A stretch of DNA of 64,000 bases. It comes from Paragonimus skrjabini miyazakii. Its lineage: Eukaryota; Platyhelminthes; Trematoda; Plagiorchiida; Troglotrematidae. The stretch spans positions 309,270-373,269 of the forward strand of contig JTDE01000097.1 in assembly GCA_014338405.1 (NCBI GenBank). The letters are read 5' to 3'. Under the pieces are notes generated by a model. It was not told the origin of the DNA, ran no database searches, and saw only the letters and a list, made by a program, of their open reading frames with translations. This document shows positions 1 through 12,500 of the stretch, one piece after another. Each line of letters begins with the position of its first letter. Positions within the stretch are counted from its first letter, which is position 1. The translations under genes and the position numbers were made by a program.

Positions 1-249
1 GACTTTGTATCTCTAGCCTTCTGTTCACGGAAGTAAACCTAGATACGGTATGTTTTTAAGATTTAGTCATGGGAGGAGATCCCAAGTGTGAAAAGATACT
101 AGTGAACACCAAATAAGCTAATCGATATCCCGTGACACAAATATTGCGTATTCGACAAAAAGAACCAAAGGTGACAAAATAGCGTCAAACGGCCTCAAGG
201 ATGATAGTGGTTCTACCAGTTCCGTTCTAGTTGTTTAGCTCGTACGAAT
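1..249. other. Unassigned sequence at window start
   Basis: I see no convincing open frame, repeat or motif in this stretch. It is most likely intergenic. Confidence 0.4.
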
Positions 250-440
250 TTGTGCTTAGTTAGCAGTTGTGTCAGCAATACTTACTGGACTAATCGAAAG
301 TTCACTGGGTCGGTGGGACAGCCGGTGTCCGAGGCAGCCAAATCTGACGATTTCAAGTATAAGTGTGGATGTGGAACATCCTTTCTTGGAGAAACAAACA
401 CCTTCTACAAAACTCGTTTGAAGGACACACTGACTTGAAT
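250..440 (+). pseudogene. Possible Penelope-like GIY-YIG endonuclease remnant
   Basis: The 62-residue frame ends with a stretch containing YKCGCGTSFLGETNTF. This resembles the start of the GIY-YIG module of Penelope-like retroelements, where a Cys-rich motif precedes a (S/K)YIGxT core. Here the core would read FLGET. The frame stops at 436-438 before the rest of the nuclease can be read. A better-preserved Penelope-like element lies 2 kb away on the other strand, which makes an old relic plausible. The similarity is short, so chance is possible. Confidence 0.3.
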
Positions 441-2330
441 CCGGGAACAGAATGCGCGATCAGCAGAACGTACGATCACAGAAGAGCCAAGGGAACCAGT
501 ATCGACTATGGCACATTAGTTAGTCATTAAACGACATAAAGCTGGTGATGCGAATAACATTCGGTTAAGATATCTAAAGTTACCACACAATGATTATTTT
601 GCTGAAGAAACTTGTTACTTCCGCTTCTTCTTTCGATGTTTGTTAACATGGTGGACAGGGTGGTTTGCCGATGCATTCAGTTAAGTCGGGCATTCTTTTT
701 CAATGACCGACGTAATGTCTGGCGGTGGAAGTTTTTATGAACGTTCTCAAGGAGGTGTTGTTACAGACAAGCATCATACAACTATATATGAAAGGGCAGC
801 TTTGAGCTGCGTTCTATCGTACTGCTTCAGTTTACAGGCAAAGAAGATAGGTTCTCACTTATTTGCTCAACGCGGTTTTTTCGTTAGCTTTTGCCCAGAT
901 AGTTCATCAAAGGAAACTGTCGTTTTCTTGTCATCGTTTGATTAAAACCTATTCGATTTAATGCCTATCTAATCTCCGGAGCAAAGCCAAAATAACAGTG
1001 GACTAACCCAATGTCGTCCTAACAAACAACCTCATGACTGGACAAACGTTGTTATCCCCATCGCCATTCGTCAGTTTCCTTGTTCAGTGCAGGATCAATC
1101 GGACTGGAGCTTGTGATACCCCGCATGCTATTGCTGTCAACCAATGACAGAGTCTGGCTTTTATAACATTGATTCAACTCTGTAGATCCATATTCACAGC
1201 CTGTCTCAGGTATTCTCCAACCAGAGATCGCTTTATACGAATGGTTTAGAGATGACCGATATTCCTAGTTAGGTGGAGTGAAATTTAATCCTTCTATTAA
1301 GTGACACAGTTGCGACTGTAAAGTTGCACGAGGCTTCACGTAGACGATGTTTATCGTCCGACGAAGTGTTCACACGATGCAGAGAAGTCAGCGTGTGTTG
1401 ACATCTACCTAGTGGAAGGTAGCATCTGGCAGCGCATTGTTAGAGCAATCCTGTTTGTTCTAATATTCTTGTGAAGACGAACGATCAGTTAGCTATTGTT
1501 GATAATATTGTGAACAGTGTGTGTGCCCGTTAGATTTATTCCATGTTTCTGGAATGAGGATCAGATTTGTAAGACTTTGTATGCCAAGTATTTAGGTTTA
1601 GCTAACAGGTCCAGATAGTGTTTATCGGTGATCACCAAGTAGCACTGTAGTCGAGAGTGCCTAATCCGTTAGGAAGGAACTTCGAAGTAAACAACTTTCC
1701 GGTTAGCGGAAAAATGCTGCTATCCTTTCGTTTAATGTAATCAAAAGACATCTGAACTAACCGCAACTGCCTTGAAAGTTGAGGATCTTGTTGCTAGTCC
1801 ATGATTTTGGTGTTAATCTGTCCTTATTTTTTCTATCCTGGTCACATCGAACGATTTCACAAGTAAAATTGTTATGTACAAACATGAGGATTACAACTAT
1901 CCGTAACGTTGAGGTTAGGCATTCATCACCAGTCGACTTAAAAACCGAACTAAGAAACAGTCGGTTGAGTTGTGGGTCCACAGAGAAGACTGTAGTTGGT
2001 ATTTTGGCAAACAGACTGATAACGGAAGAGATGGAATACTTGGATAAAAACGTGTGTTGGAGCGAGAAGTAAAGTCATTAGAAGTGAGTACTATACTGCA
2101 CCAAAAAGGGGTCAAAGCAGGTTGGCTTATCCAAATAATGAGTGCGGAACTGTAAACAGTTATGGTCATGATAACAAACGGCAGGTATCCTGGTCCGATA
2201 TGTATGTTGTTTTCCGGCATTTGAAACTGTATATGAGATTGTCTGTGGATTTGTCTTGTAAACTTAAAGTGGTTCGAAAATACCAGAAAGACAAACTGAC
2301 AAACAACGTTTTCTATGTTTGATCATTAGA
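441..2330. other. Unassigned sequence, no gene recognised
   Basis: Several open frames of 60-100 codons overlap on both strands between 700 and 2320. None shows a recognisable domain, biased composition or plausible splice framing. I treat them as chance frames in intergenic DNA or in unrecognised old repeats. Confidence 0.4.
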
Positions 2331-4541
2331 CTAATTACAACACAATAAATGTGACAACAATAACCGGGATAAGTAAGAAAATCGGTCAATAAGGATCATG
2401 GGGACACGGTCGTTATTAGTTACGCAATTGTTATTCCAAATTATGGACCAGGGGAGATTAAGTGTCCTCACGGACTTCTCCTGATCGCAAAGGACAGGGT
2501 TGTGCAATCCGATACTAATAGCCTCAGCAAATTCTGGTCGATTTTTCGTCACTCTGTAGGTAATTTGAAGGGTACCTTTCTTAATGACAAGAAGATCTGA
2601 GTCGATCAAATGAACAACAAACGCGATTGAAACCGTTTTGGTCATACCACCGTTTAACCACGCAGGATGATGTTCACACACTATCACACACTCGCCTTGT
2701 AGTAGGACCAATGTATGATGCTCGACATGAGGAAACAAATGAGTACACACAACAGGTGGTTATATGTTGTAGAAGTTTATCTTTCGGCTGTGACATGATA
2801 ACGGATATTGAGCGGAAACTCACGCACAATTGAGAAGCAGGGTAGGTTGTTCTGACTGATTTTTTGAGTTTTTTGAGATAACTTTGGCCATAGGGTCTCC
2901 CTGGAAAGGGAGACTGATAAACGCGTTTTTGCTCGCGGAAGGTGACAACTTTTAAATGCACTGCCTGCATCGTCTTCTGAATAAAACGCATTGGGTAGCC
3001 ATTCTGTTTGAACACTTCCCGTATAAAATCCAGCTTAGTTGGCAAAGTGTCATGGGCGCATATACTTAACGCTGAACAAGTCAGACATCATATGATGTTC
3101 CGCGTTAGATTTAACGGAATGAGACTGTCAAAATGAATGTACTGACCACTCCAAGTCTGTCTTCTGTACATTTTTCGTCTGACTGAACAGTCTCCTCTCC
3201 TTACTATGCCAATATTCGAGTAATTTAGTCGTCGCCGTCTGACTCCTTAACTATATTCATATTAGAATTCTCATTGACGACGCAAAAAAATATCATCAAC
3301 ATAGCGTTTATAAAACGTAAATTGCTCAATGACCGCACCCAATCGGTTAGTCTCCAGTTTGCTTATGAAAACGTCAGCTAACAGGGAACCTACAGGCGAA
3401 CCCATTGCCATTCTATGTCTCTGTCGGTTGATTGCATTGTTGGACAGAAACTGAACTTCACTAGTGCAAACCACCAACAGTTCTTTCAGTTAATCTTTTG
3501 GGATGCCCACATGTTTGTTGTTACGTCCGATATAATCGCATAAGCGGTCAATTGTCTTTTGTACATGCACGTTCGCAGATAATGAGGTAAAATCGAATGA
3601 GAACATTCTTTGATTGTTTCGATTCAAGTCCTAGAGTAGGTCAATGAAATAAAACGTGTCCAGGAGACTGTTTTGTTAGGTCGAATCTGGTGGGTTCGAA
3701 TAGACCAGCAAGCCATTTGACCGGAGTTGCACATATCTAAAATGGGTTTTAAACCTTCTTTGCGCGTTTTAGGCAGACCGTATAGCTTAGGGATTATTGT
3801 TTCAAGGGGACGAATGCGTTCGCAAATGACCGTATCAATTGTCCTCTTCTGTTTTATTCGGCGCAACGTTTTATATATCGTCTTTTCTACACCTAGTGTC
3901 TTGTCTTTCTCTGTAGTCACTTTCATGAATTTTGAACTATCAGCTAGTACATCAGCCGTTTTGGTGACATAATCAACTCTGTTCATTAAAACAAATTCCT
4001 TCATCTGGTCTAAAAAAGCATTATGCGCTCGTTACCTTGTAAACACTTTAATGCATCTAAAAGCTTCTTGGTCAAGGACTGTTTTACTTGCAGTGTTGAG
4101 TTAAGATACTGATAGCACGAGTTCACCAACGTTGCTTTCACTCTTTCTTTGTTTAAAGTTGATGATGGGATTGAGGTAGCTAGCAAATCATACAAATTGG
4201 TTGTGAATCCTAATCTCAATAACAGTGAATTGTCAGTGTTCAATTGTGATAATATAGACGAAAAGATGAGAGCTAACGAGTATCAAGGACAGCGATGTGT
4301 CGCTGTTGACAGGCTCGCTGGTCCAATATTGATATTAGACTTACAGACAGTCAAGATTGTCTAACAGAACTGTAGTAAAGCGGATATGAGAATACATAAA
4401 TTTTAGGGCGTTGATACACTGTCTGCGGCTCTTTAAAATGTTGTTTAGTTGTGTTTGTGATAGGGGCGAAATACCTCTGCTCGGTTTGTGTGGCGACGAG
4501 TTGTTCAGTGAAGTGGCAATTGTTTTGGGCAACAGAAACAA
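2331..4541 (-). mobile_element. Penelope-like retroelement, decayed (RT plus GIY-YIG)
   Basis: Successive minus-strand frames read in the order expected for a Penelope-like element. Near 4541-4341 there is an N-terminal region with NNILKSRRQCINALKF. Near 4243-4010 there is a helical region. Near 4004-3624 the frame contains LYGLPKTRKEGLKPILDMCN, the family's KLYGLPKxHK-type box. Near 3477-3271 it has AMGSPVGSLLADVF and YVDDIF, the reverse transcriptase catalytic core with both aspartates. Near 3045-2900 it has NGYPMRFI in the thumb/connector. Near 2750-2600 it has SYIGPTTRR and EHHPAWLNGG, a GIY-YIG endonuclease split by a frame change. Each piece is in a different frame or separated by stops, so the element cannot encode one protein. 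In life such elements reverse-transcribe their RNA at a nick made by the linked GIY-YIG nuclease. I see no clear terminal repeats. Confidence 0.85.
3271..3477 (-). pseudogene. Reverse transcriptase catalytic core fragment (Penelope-like)
   Basis: This is the best preserved piece of the element. It contains AMGSPVGSLLADVFISKLE followed about 20 residues later by RYVDDIF, corresponding to the palm-domain motifs around the catalytic Asp pair. The spacing and the MGSP and YVDD signatures match Penelope-like reverse transcriptases. Flanking frames carry the upstream and downstream domains but are offset, so this is a pseudogene segment. Confidence 0.8.
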
Positions 4542-4687
4542 TTATTCAAACGTAGATGGCCATGATGCGAATAACTACGATTTCTTGTGCATGCTAGCAG
4601 GTTTAGGCGAAAATATTCATAAACTGAATACCGCTGAATAGTCAAAATTTAAATGATTTAGACTGAAAATCACACACATGACCGCAA

Positions 4688-4975
4688 CTTTCTCATTCAG
4701 ATAGGCGCTAGACTCGAGTTCTACCCTTGTTAAGGCTCGTCAGTAGTGCAGATCCTTTCTGCGGCTGAGTGTTGTACTCCGACCGCACTTTCATTAGACA
4801 GCCGTGTTGGACATTACGTCACTGACCTCACATGATTTGCCGACCCAATCAGCACACACAAACGTTGAGCCACATTCATTAGTGAGCAATGATCACAGTG
4901 CCCGATAGCCTCAAAAGGAGACACAGTAATTATCTTGTTAACTACAATCGAGCAAAGCGAGTGGGTGAGCGTGTA
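4688..4975 (-). repeat. tRNA-like short interspersed repeat, copy A
   Basis: This stretch matches the sequences at 7840-8145 and 22846-23282, and the reverse complement of 55515-55790. Shared blocks include a ctagactcgagtt segment, a cgtcagtagtg segment and a block around gtgttggacattacgtcact. On the minus strand the unit carries tRNA-like internal promoter boxes: an A-box-like segment resembling tggcgcactgg and a B-box-like segment resembling ggagttctagtcc. That is typical of a tRNA-derived SINE transcribed by RNA polymerase III. Ends are estimated by eye. Confidence 0.6.
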
Positions 4976-4977
4976 GG

Positions 4978-5150
4978 TATGACAATTCGGTCGTGAAGTC
5001 AACGCGCAATAGTTAGCAGGGTTTACTCATGAAGGCGTGACCGAAATTCAAATCCCGGCAGTGACCGGTATATGCAGTACTGATAAGCTTTGTGAGGAGC
5101 CAGCCGCTTCTTGTCGATGAGGTCTGGCTGAAAAGTTCACTTGAATGTGA
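4978..5150 (+). repeat. tRNA-like short repeat, opposite-strand copy A'
   Basis: Starting at attcggtcgtg (near 4984), this stretch follows the same unit in plus orientation. It has tactcatgaaggcgtgaccg, then a B-box-like attcaaatcccgg, then tatatgcagtactgataagc, matching 55558-55680 with many substitutions. It lies directly beside copy A in the opposite orientation, so the two form a head-to-head pair. Confidence 0.5.
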
Positions 5151-7839
5151 AAACTAAGAACAAATGTAACAGATGTTCAACGTACATCGATCAAAATATC
5201 TACCACTTGTCCGTAGCGAATATATTCGTTTAATAATAAGTTAGCTTTCGAAAGATATAAGTTATGAACACTGACGAAATTGCACGATGGCTCGTGACTG
5301 CAAACATGGCTGAATGCCTGATTTATAAATAACACTCGGGAAAATATGTTAAAGTCACTCATGGTTTTGTTAGTTGTGAATGATTCGCCTATCCGCGTGC
5401 AAAGTATGAACCTAAAGGCACTAATCGGTTGTTGCAGTGTTTACTAATCATGATTACGAATCCATTTCCATTACGTACGAACAAAAGTGCAAACAATCTA
5501 TTAGAAGTCGGCTGAAATCTTAAACATTTTAATTAATTTTAACTAAACTTGTGATGGTATGTGGGTATTATACCAAAAACATTCACGCACTTACAATTCA
5601 CGCAGTGAACTGGAAGTAGCTCATAAAAAAGGCAGTTACAAAAGAAACAAAACAGACGAACAAATATTGGCGGATATACGTGTTTCGATTAGGCATATAG
5701 TGGAATGTTCGCAAACAAAGCAATTATGATTGCCTTTTAAAACAAATTCCTACTTCTGGGCAATGTATACGGAAATATGTAATTGTATTTGTAGGCTTAA
5801 ACTTATGTAAACGTACATTAGTATATATGCTAAAGCGTACAATATTCGAAAAATAACTATACTGCACTGTGTACGTGAGGAGATCTAACTACATCTGTGT
5901 TACGGAACTGTGCTTCGGGGTAAATAAACAGATGTCAAACAAGCTCTCATAAGTAACGAACAGCTGGAATCTGCATTTACAAAAACATTCACTTTAACCA
6001 CAAGCGCCTGTACATCGCATTCGTTTAATGGTAAACGTCTAGAAGTATTTTGGCGGAGATCATTATAGACTATACGATACTGTGCGTACATGCTCCGACG
6101 TTATTCGTATAATTGTGCACTTATTCACTCTGATTGGTAGATTAGTTACTTGAATATCCCCTCGACATGCATTAACTGTTTACAGTTTCTGCATCTTTCT
6201 ACCATCCTCATGTTTGTTTAAACAAGTAATGAGCTTTGTTTACCGACCAGTACCGACGGTGCATTGGTCCCCAGCCAATTTGTTGACTTTGACTCTGAGT
6301 ACAAGCGTTACTATTGTACTTTCGTTGAATGACATGGATTGTGATCATCTGGAGTTTATACTCACATCCACTTATTGTCAAAATTTCCCAAACATACCAA
6401 TAACCTCGAATATAGACCAGTGAGGTTTAAATTGTTGTCTCTACGAGCATATGAGATGTATTCTATAGTACCGTAATTACAGCCCCAACCAACTATTTGA
6501 GATTTGCCTGTTCATTAATCGACTTCACACGGTTGACGGGACGATTGTGCACGCACCACTCAATGAACCAACAGAAATCGTAACACTGTCAGTGTCATCT
6601 TTTGAGCAGATAATCAGTAACGTTGATGCGGCTGTTAGAACTAGCGGTTCTACTATTTATCAAGCTTGTGATTGATACAGAAGTCCAGCTGAATACTATT
6701 TCATTCTGAGTCAAGAGTGTTGCAATCAGTCACAAGAAACAGATATTGTGAGTGGGGCTAAAAAGGGTTTCGACTGATAACGCGACTATAGCGAACATCG
6801 AGATAAAAAACATTGTTGAGGTGGAAGGTGTTATTCTTAAAATAGCAGCCTTGTAAGGAATGACAACAATGAGAATGACATCTGAAGACCCACAGGTAAC
6901 AGAAAATGCGTGTCAATTAACGATGTTTCCGTGATACCAACAATCAACGTGGGATCCTAGTTGTAGGGGAGATGAATGAGTGACAATAATTCCACAATAA
7001 TGAAAAACATTTTCGCTGAGCATACGTGAACGCCTGAGTTCAGTGCCGATGAGATGAAACATTATAGCTTTCAAGTATCCGGTTATTCTCAGCAGACAGT
7101 ACAAAGTCTTGATGTGCTATCGGAAAGTTATTTTAGGTTCAGATATTAACAGTATGAGCAACGGAGATCCACACGTACCTGAATTGACAAACCATCCACT
7201 TGTCACCTTTCCACAGATTCGGAACGCCTCAACTATCACAGCACAGACAGAAGACTGATTGCCTGCTCTATTCAAATTTTCAACCGGAAATGACTGTTCT
7301 AAATATCACAATACAGTTATGCTGGGTGAAAACAAGGAACTACAATCTACTGATTTATTTAATTGTTTTTTAATAGTGCAGTAGATTCGGAACTTTCAGA
7401 CAAGTTTGTAGAAGCGTAAGAGGATACACAGTACAATGTGAATGCACTTCACATAATCTTGTTGGTCCTCATCAGTTAGCCTGCAGATTTAGATGGAATT
7501 GTGCTCTGTCGGTTGAACAAAAGCAGGCCATATTCACAACTGGACGAATGAACGTCAGACAGCAGACGTCACATAAGCCAGCAGTAAACAGAAGCACGTA
7601 ATAGCAATTTGCTTTCCTCGTCACGTGTGTGTGCCTATATGCATTCATTATGTGGAAGTGCAGGTGAATCTACCTATCTCAGAGAACGGTGCACACACTC
7701 GACCAATTTTTAATCTAGCCGTGCGCACTCACTTATGGCTTTTAATTTTACCAGTCCATACGTAGGTTGTTTTTGGAATTTTACTACTAGGGAGGGAACT
7801 TTTGTCCCTACAATTGAACACAACCGGTCGTAGCTTCCA
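5151..7839. other. Unassigned AT-rich sequence
   Basis: Open frames here are below 75 codons and show no recognisable motif. I see no clear copy of the repeat families found elsewhere. It is probably intergenic. Confidence 0.4.
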
Positions 7840-8145
7840 CAAGCAGGTAGACTTCCCAGCCAACTCCTCTCAAAAAGAAGTGTCAGACTAAAGTTTCACT
7901 CATTTAAAGCCCGTCAGTAGTGCGTATTCTAGCCACGTTCAAGCGTTGAATTTTGATGACACTTTCATGAAGGAACCGTATTGATCATTGCGCCACTGAA
8001 CTCAGAGTATCGGATGCGAACGCTCGACCACATAGGCTTGTGAATAGTGTTCACACTACCCGAACGATACGGAAAGAAACATTGCAACTGTTCTGATAAC
8101 TCCAGTTGATGATTACGTGATTAGGAATTCTCGTCAACCATGATG
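7840..8145 (-). repeat. tRNA-like short interspersed repeat, copy B
   Basis: It aligns with copies A and C through gacttcccagcc (equivalent to gactttccagtc), cccgtcagtagtgcgtat, gacactttcatgaagg and attgcgccactgaactcag. The tRNA-like boxes lie on the minus strand. It is more diverged than copy C at 22846-23282. Confidence 0.6.
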
Positions 8146-8459
8146 AGCAGTATTTTGATAGCTGATTGGCAGTAAGGCATTTTGGTTGGCATGCGTTCAA
8201 CCTCAATCACAATTGATAGTAGCCCCATAGAGTATTCAAGAAAGAAGCATTAAACACCAGTGCTAATCACTTCTAACGTAACATCAAGGACAACAGCAAG
8301 TGATTGGCGGAAACGCCCAACTGATGTAACACGATGAAGACAAAGGAACGGCCTCAATATTTAAAAAAAAAGAGAACAGAGGGATGAGACCATGTCCAAA
8401 CGCAAACGATTGCCAGCAAGGTGCCCACATACTAAATTGAACCAACCAAGTTGCAAATG

Positions 8460-8705
8460 TGAGTGAGACGGCATCTAAGGGACAGCTTCCTTGCGGTCTT
8501 CACTAGATGGCGCCACTGTCAGTCTTTGCTTTACAGACAAATCAACTAAACAGTGATAGCATCCACGATACTGAGCCGGATTAGCTATCATCTTTTGTAT
8601 TGTCTGCAACCGGAACCCAAGTGGATCGCGATGCCTCCAATCGGAGACATGAGAGAGCTCTAAGCTGGCCACGTTATTGCTGCTGTCTTCATTTGTCGAC
8701 ATCGT
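8460..8705 (-). pseudogene. LINE 3' end (reverse transcriptase C-terminus), family 1
   Basis: The minus-strand frame contains SDWRHRDPLGFRL and QYRGCYHCLVDLSVKQ. It aligns with the C-terminal tails of the copies at 26235, 31640 and 60720 (pattern SWRPRDP, then QWRECCRCLAELSVK and stop). This is the end of a LINE reverse transcriptase ORF followed by a short 3' UTR. The copy is 5'-truncated and diverged. Confidence 0.6.
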
Positions 8706-9284
8706 TTGTCCATCTAGTACTTTACGCCAGTCGGTTGTGACATTGGCGTCATAGACAGCCGACTAACCTTTTTAGTAAGTGGGCAAAAAGCATGTGAATT
8801 AATAATGCAACTCCTTCGCACGCACGCACATACACACATTCATCTGCGTGGTCCTCCCTCGCGTGTGCTTACTCGCATTCATGACGGTACAAACAGGAAC
8901 ATGCGAGGCGAAACGGTGCGGCGTGGCCAGATAACAACGGTTACAATGCCCGACTAACTTCAATATGCTAGCCGCTTATGATTCTGTCCGTGGAGTTGAT
9001 CCCATTCTTTCTCCTGTCATACTCTTTCAATCTAACGTTGACTCCGGCGTCAAGCAACACATACTCCATTTGTCAGTGGGTCTATTCATTTTTTATCGTC
9101 ATAAGTTATCTATCGACAACTTTATACAACGTACTGATGTATGTTTATAACAGTCATTTTTTTGAATGTGCGAATGGAATGTATGCCTGTACCAATTCGT
9201 TAAAGGACGAACAAATGTATAGGAATACTTTAGGTATTCGGTTGCTTGCTGAGCTTAGCGTTTGCGTTGCAGACGCTTCATCAT
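8706..9284. other. Unassigned sequence between two LINE 3' ends
   Basis: Two overlapping plus-strand frames at 8965-9150 and 8978-9289 show no recognisable domain. A short CA-rich run lies near 8818-8838. I do not support a gene here. Confidence 0.35.
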
Positions 9285-9500
9285 CTTAGTTTTCCTTACA
9301 GCTTGATTGCTTATTTCACCAGGGTATAGGTATCTTGATGTGGAATGAGTGAGCACAGATATAGTTGTTTTTAGCAGTTAGGTCCCTTCTCTCTCTTTGT
9401 AATGGCTAAAGATTGATCTTTCTTTATGAATGTATGTCAATCAAGCATCAACGAGAACCGCTGATGTCTTGCTGTCTATGATAATGAGTATGACGATAAA
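9285..9500 (+). repeat. LINE 3' UTR fragment, family 1
   Basis: It matches 26500-26705 through ttccttacagcttgattgct, ggtatcttgatgtgg, agcagttaggtcccttc and accgctgatgtcttgctgtc. It ends in a degenerate (GAT)n-like tail near 9476-9500, the same 3' tail type seen in the other copies. No coding part is recognisable. Confidence 0.6.
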
Positions 9501-12500
9501 GTAACATCATCAATGGTTTAGGTATGAAGAAATCACAACTGTGAATAGTTTTCAATAAAGATCAAAGACATTTATATTTACAGTCTGTCACAAGACACAC
9601 AGAAGTGGTTGAGGCGCAACAGAGTAGAGCACCCCAAGGAAACGGTTCCTACAGGGACGGCAACCACGATATGAATGTGAAACAGCAAGCGGGAAAACAT
9701 ACAACCACATTTTAATGTCTCAGTAAACCACGTTGTTTGGCTGCATTGATTTCAGGCAGGAGGGGGTGCATTGTGGTGCAAGAACGTAAATTGCCACTTA
9801 GTTCAACCCGTTGATGTTTATGACTCAAACCCAAGCCCGCCTGTTCTAAATTTTGCTAAATGATAGTGGTCTGACTGAAGTGCTCAGTTGATGACTACTT
9901 TGCGTAGTTAGTTTCTGGCACTAGTGCCATGAGAGCCGTCCATCCTGGGTATCGAACAGATTCAATTATTCTCGGAGGCGCCCTACTTCGTTTTCGGCCT
10001 AATTACAGAGAGCTTAGACGCTGCCTAGGCTTCCAGGAATTTCGGTTATGATTTGCTGAACTAAAGCTTCTAGCTCGAAAACAAAATATACCGTTGATGT
10101 TAAAGTCTTCCGTTCAGGAGGAATCCCAATTCACATAGCAAGTTTTCTGGCTAATTGTATAATTAAGCTGGAGGAATCAGTTTATTGCATAAGCATCTAC
10201 TCGTCGGTTGCATTAATCATACCGCGTAAACCCACAAAGAACAGCAGTACAGTATCAAACAATGTCGAAACTGACATTTTACTGAAACGGGTATTTAAAA
10301 AAACGAACGTTCACATTCAACGTTTCGAAAATGCGCATAAAATGGGAGGAATTTTCTACAGTCGATATTTGAATGGTCGATTCACTGCTTTGAAAAAGTT
10401 TTCTGGATTATGATGACATTTTGTCTATTGATTATCGGAGTGATAAACGAATTACGAGACTGCTTGTTGGCTTCATGAAGCCAACTACACTCTTTTGCAC
10501 AAGACTGATGAGTCCTTCTGGAAGCACGCAGTTTCATCGTTGCTCGACAAACTGAATTGCAAACTGAGCCTTCCAAACTTACGATAAGCAACATCTTAAC
10601 CCATGATGAATTTAGCTGATAGCGTCCGAGACATACTGTAGATGATAACTAAGCAACAGCTGCGGATGCACTATGATGCATAAGCGAGTGACGATTTCGA
10701 TTAGGAGCTGAGCAGCAAGGGATGATGTGAGCATTCTGGAACTCATAATGCTGCCAAGAAAAGCAGCACTGGAGAACAATATATTCAGTGCGTCAGCCTA
10801 CTGAACAATTTAGTATCAGGCAGTGAACGATGGAGAGACTGGGATAACAGTTGTAAATATCCAGATACCTGTGAGTGACACAAACCGGGTGCATAGAAAA
10901 CTCCAAATCATCAGTTTAATGCAGAAAGCGATTTTCTTGGGTCGGTGACGTAAGATTTTACCTGGTCCTGCGATCGTTTAATTAGAAGGAAAAGGTTTGA
11001 ACAATCTTGAACGTGAGGATAAAATTCCGAGGGATGCATTTCCCGACGTCAGTAGGTTCCAGTCCCGCGCACATTTTTATTGATTATACATAGCAATCGT
11101 TTTGGAACACAGCCAGCAAGATAGATAGGATAATACTTCTCCATAAGATGAGTCCGTCGTAAGTTAAGATTCTACAAATGATCATCGTGGGTGATCATAA
11201 CCCAAGCTTAGCCAGAGTTAGGAAAATTAATCGGCTGGGACGCGCGATCTCATACATCTTAACTCACAAAAATCAAACTAAAATTCACATGGCGTTTCAC
11301 TGAAATATCTAGAATTCATGCTACCACCTAAACCTCCAGATGGATCGGAACGTCTCAAGTCTAACTGATTTAATATGCCAACAGTAGCGAACAGGAACTA
11401 CTCATCATTTGATAGGAAAGCCTTGGCCATCTCATTTGTTACTGGAGGTTTTCGAAACTACCCTCTCAAAAATGTTTTACGAGGTTCACAGATCACAGAC
11501 CTCCAATTTCATCTCTTCAGGAGTAGAATGCGACAAAATAGACGGCTTCATCACTGACGATCACTCAGCCTAGCTGCCTATAGCTAGCAAATTTGGCATA
11601 CACTTGGGAAACAGTAAAACCAATGGTGTACTAAACGTGTCGCCACTGACGGAAGCACCCGCAAAAGAATTTGTTCCTCAAGGACTCCTGAATCCCATTC
11701 GACGTGGTGACCAATCGCCGTTCGCGTCGCAGGATATACAAGTCCAAAAAGGCAAGCTCCCATAATATACGCGTGAAACATGTGAACACATTTACAACGT
11801 CACACAGGTCAACGGCTGACAGTATACAACCACTCCCCGACGCTATTGAAATGTGACGTTAACAGACAGCCAGTACGTTTGACTGATGTTTCAGGCAAAT
11901 CGTGTGGTGATGGCTCGATTATGTGACTGCCCTGAGACAGACGGTGAAACAAGTAGAAGTCAGTATGTTATTGTCAATGTCCACACACTTGACAACAAGG
12001 AAGTAGTTATAATGAGGATTTATCTGCGTTTCGACCGCAAGCATATCGTCAATTTTATCAACGGCTAAGGAGTTCAATGGGAGGATTAACCAAATGAATT
12101 CGGTAAATGACTCAAATAGAAGTGTTAAACCACTAGGGACGACATCGTAGCTTACAGAATGAAACTCAAATGGTATACACCACCCAAGAAAGAGCAACAG
12201 AATGGTGTCATAGCAACTTCACGATATTTACTGAAAACTAGCTCCAATAACCTGTTTACAATGACCCAGACAAGCGGTACTGGTTTTTGTACTTAATATC
12301 CTGATAAAATAGACTATGGTACGTGATAAGACCACTTATCACTTAAAAAGGATTTTGCAGAAATCAAACTATTTCGCCAGTGAGAATCTCAAACAGTTTA
12401 GTGTGTGTCTAAGCTAGTTCCTTTTAAGGAAAATAGTTTGGAATGGGATTATTAGAATAAAGTGGGGAAAACTAGATTGAACAAAAAGACGACTCGAGTG

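Noticed and set aside
7630..7670. Minus-strand IHLHFH string resembling VHFH of the CaMKII hub end
   Set aside because: A stop lies just upstream and there is no WQN or HRS context; the real segment is at 19300-19477.
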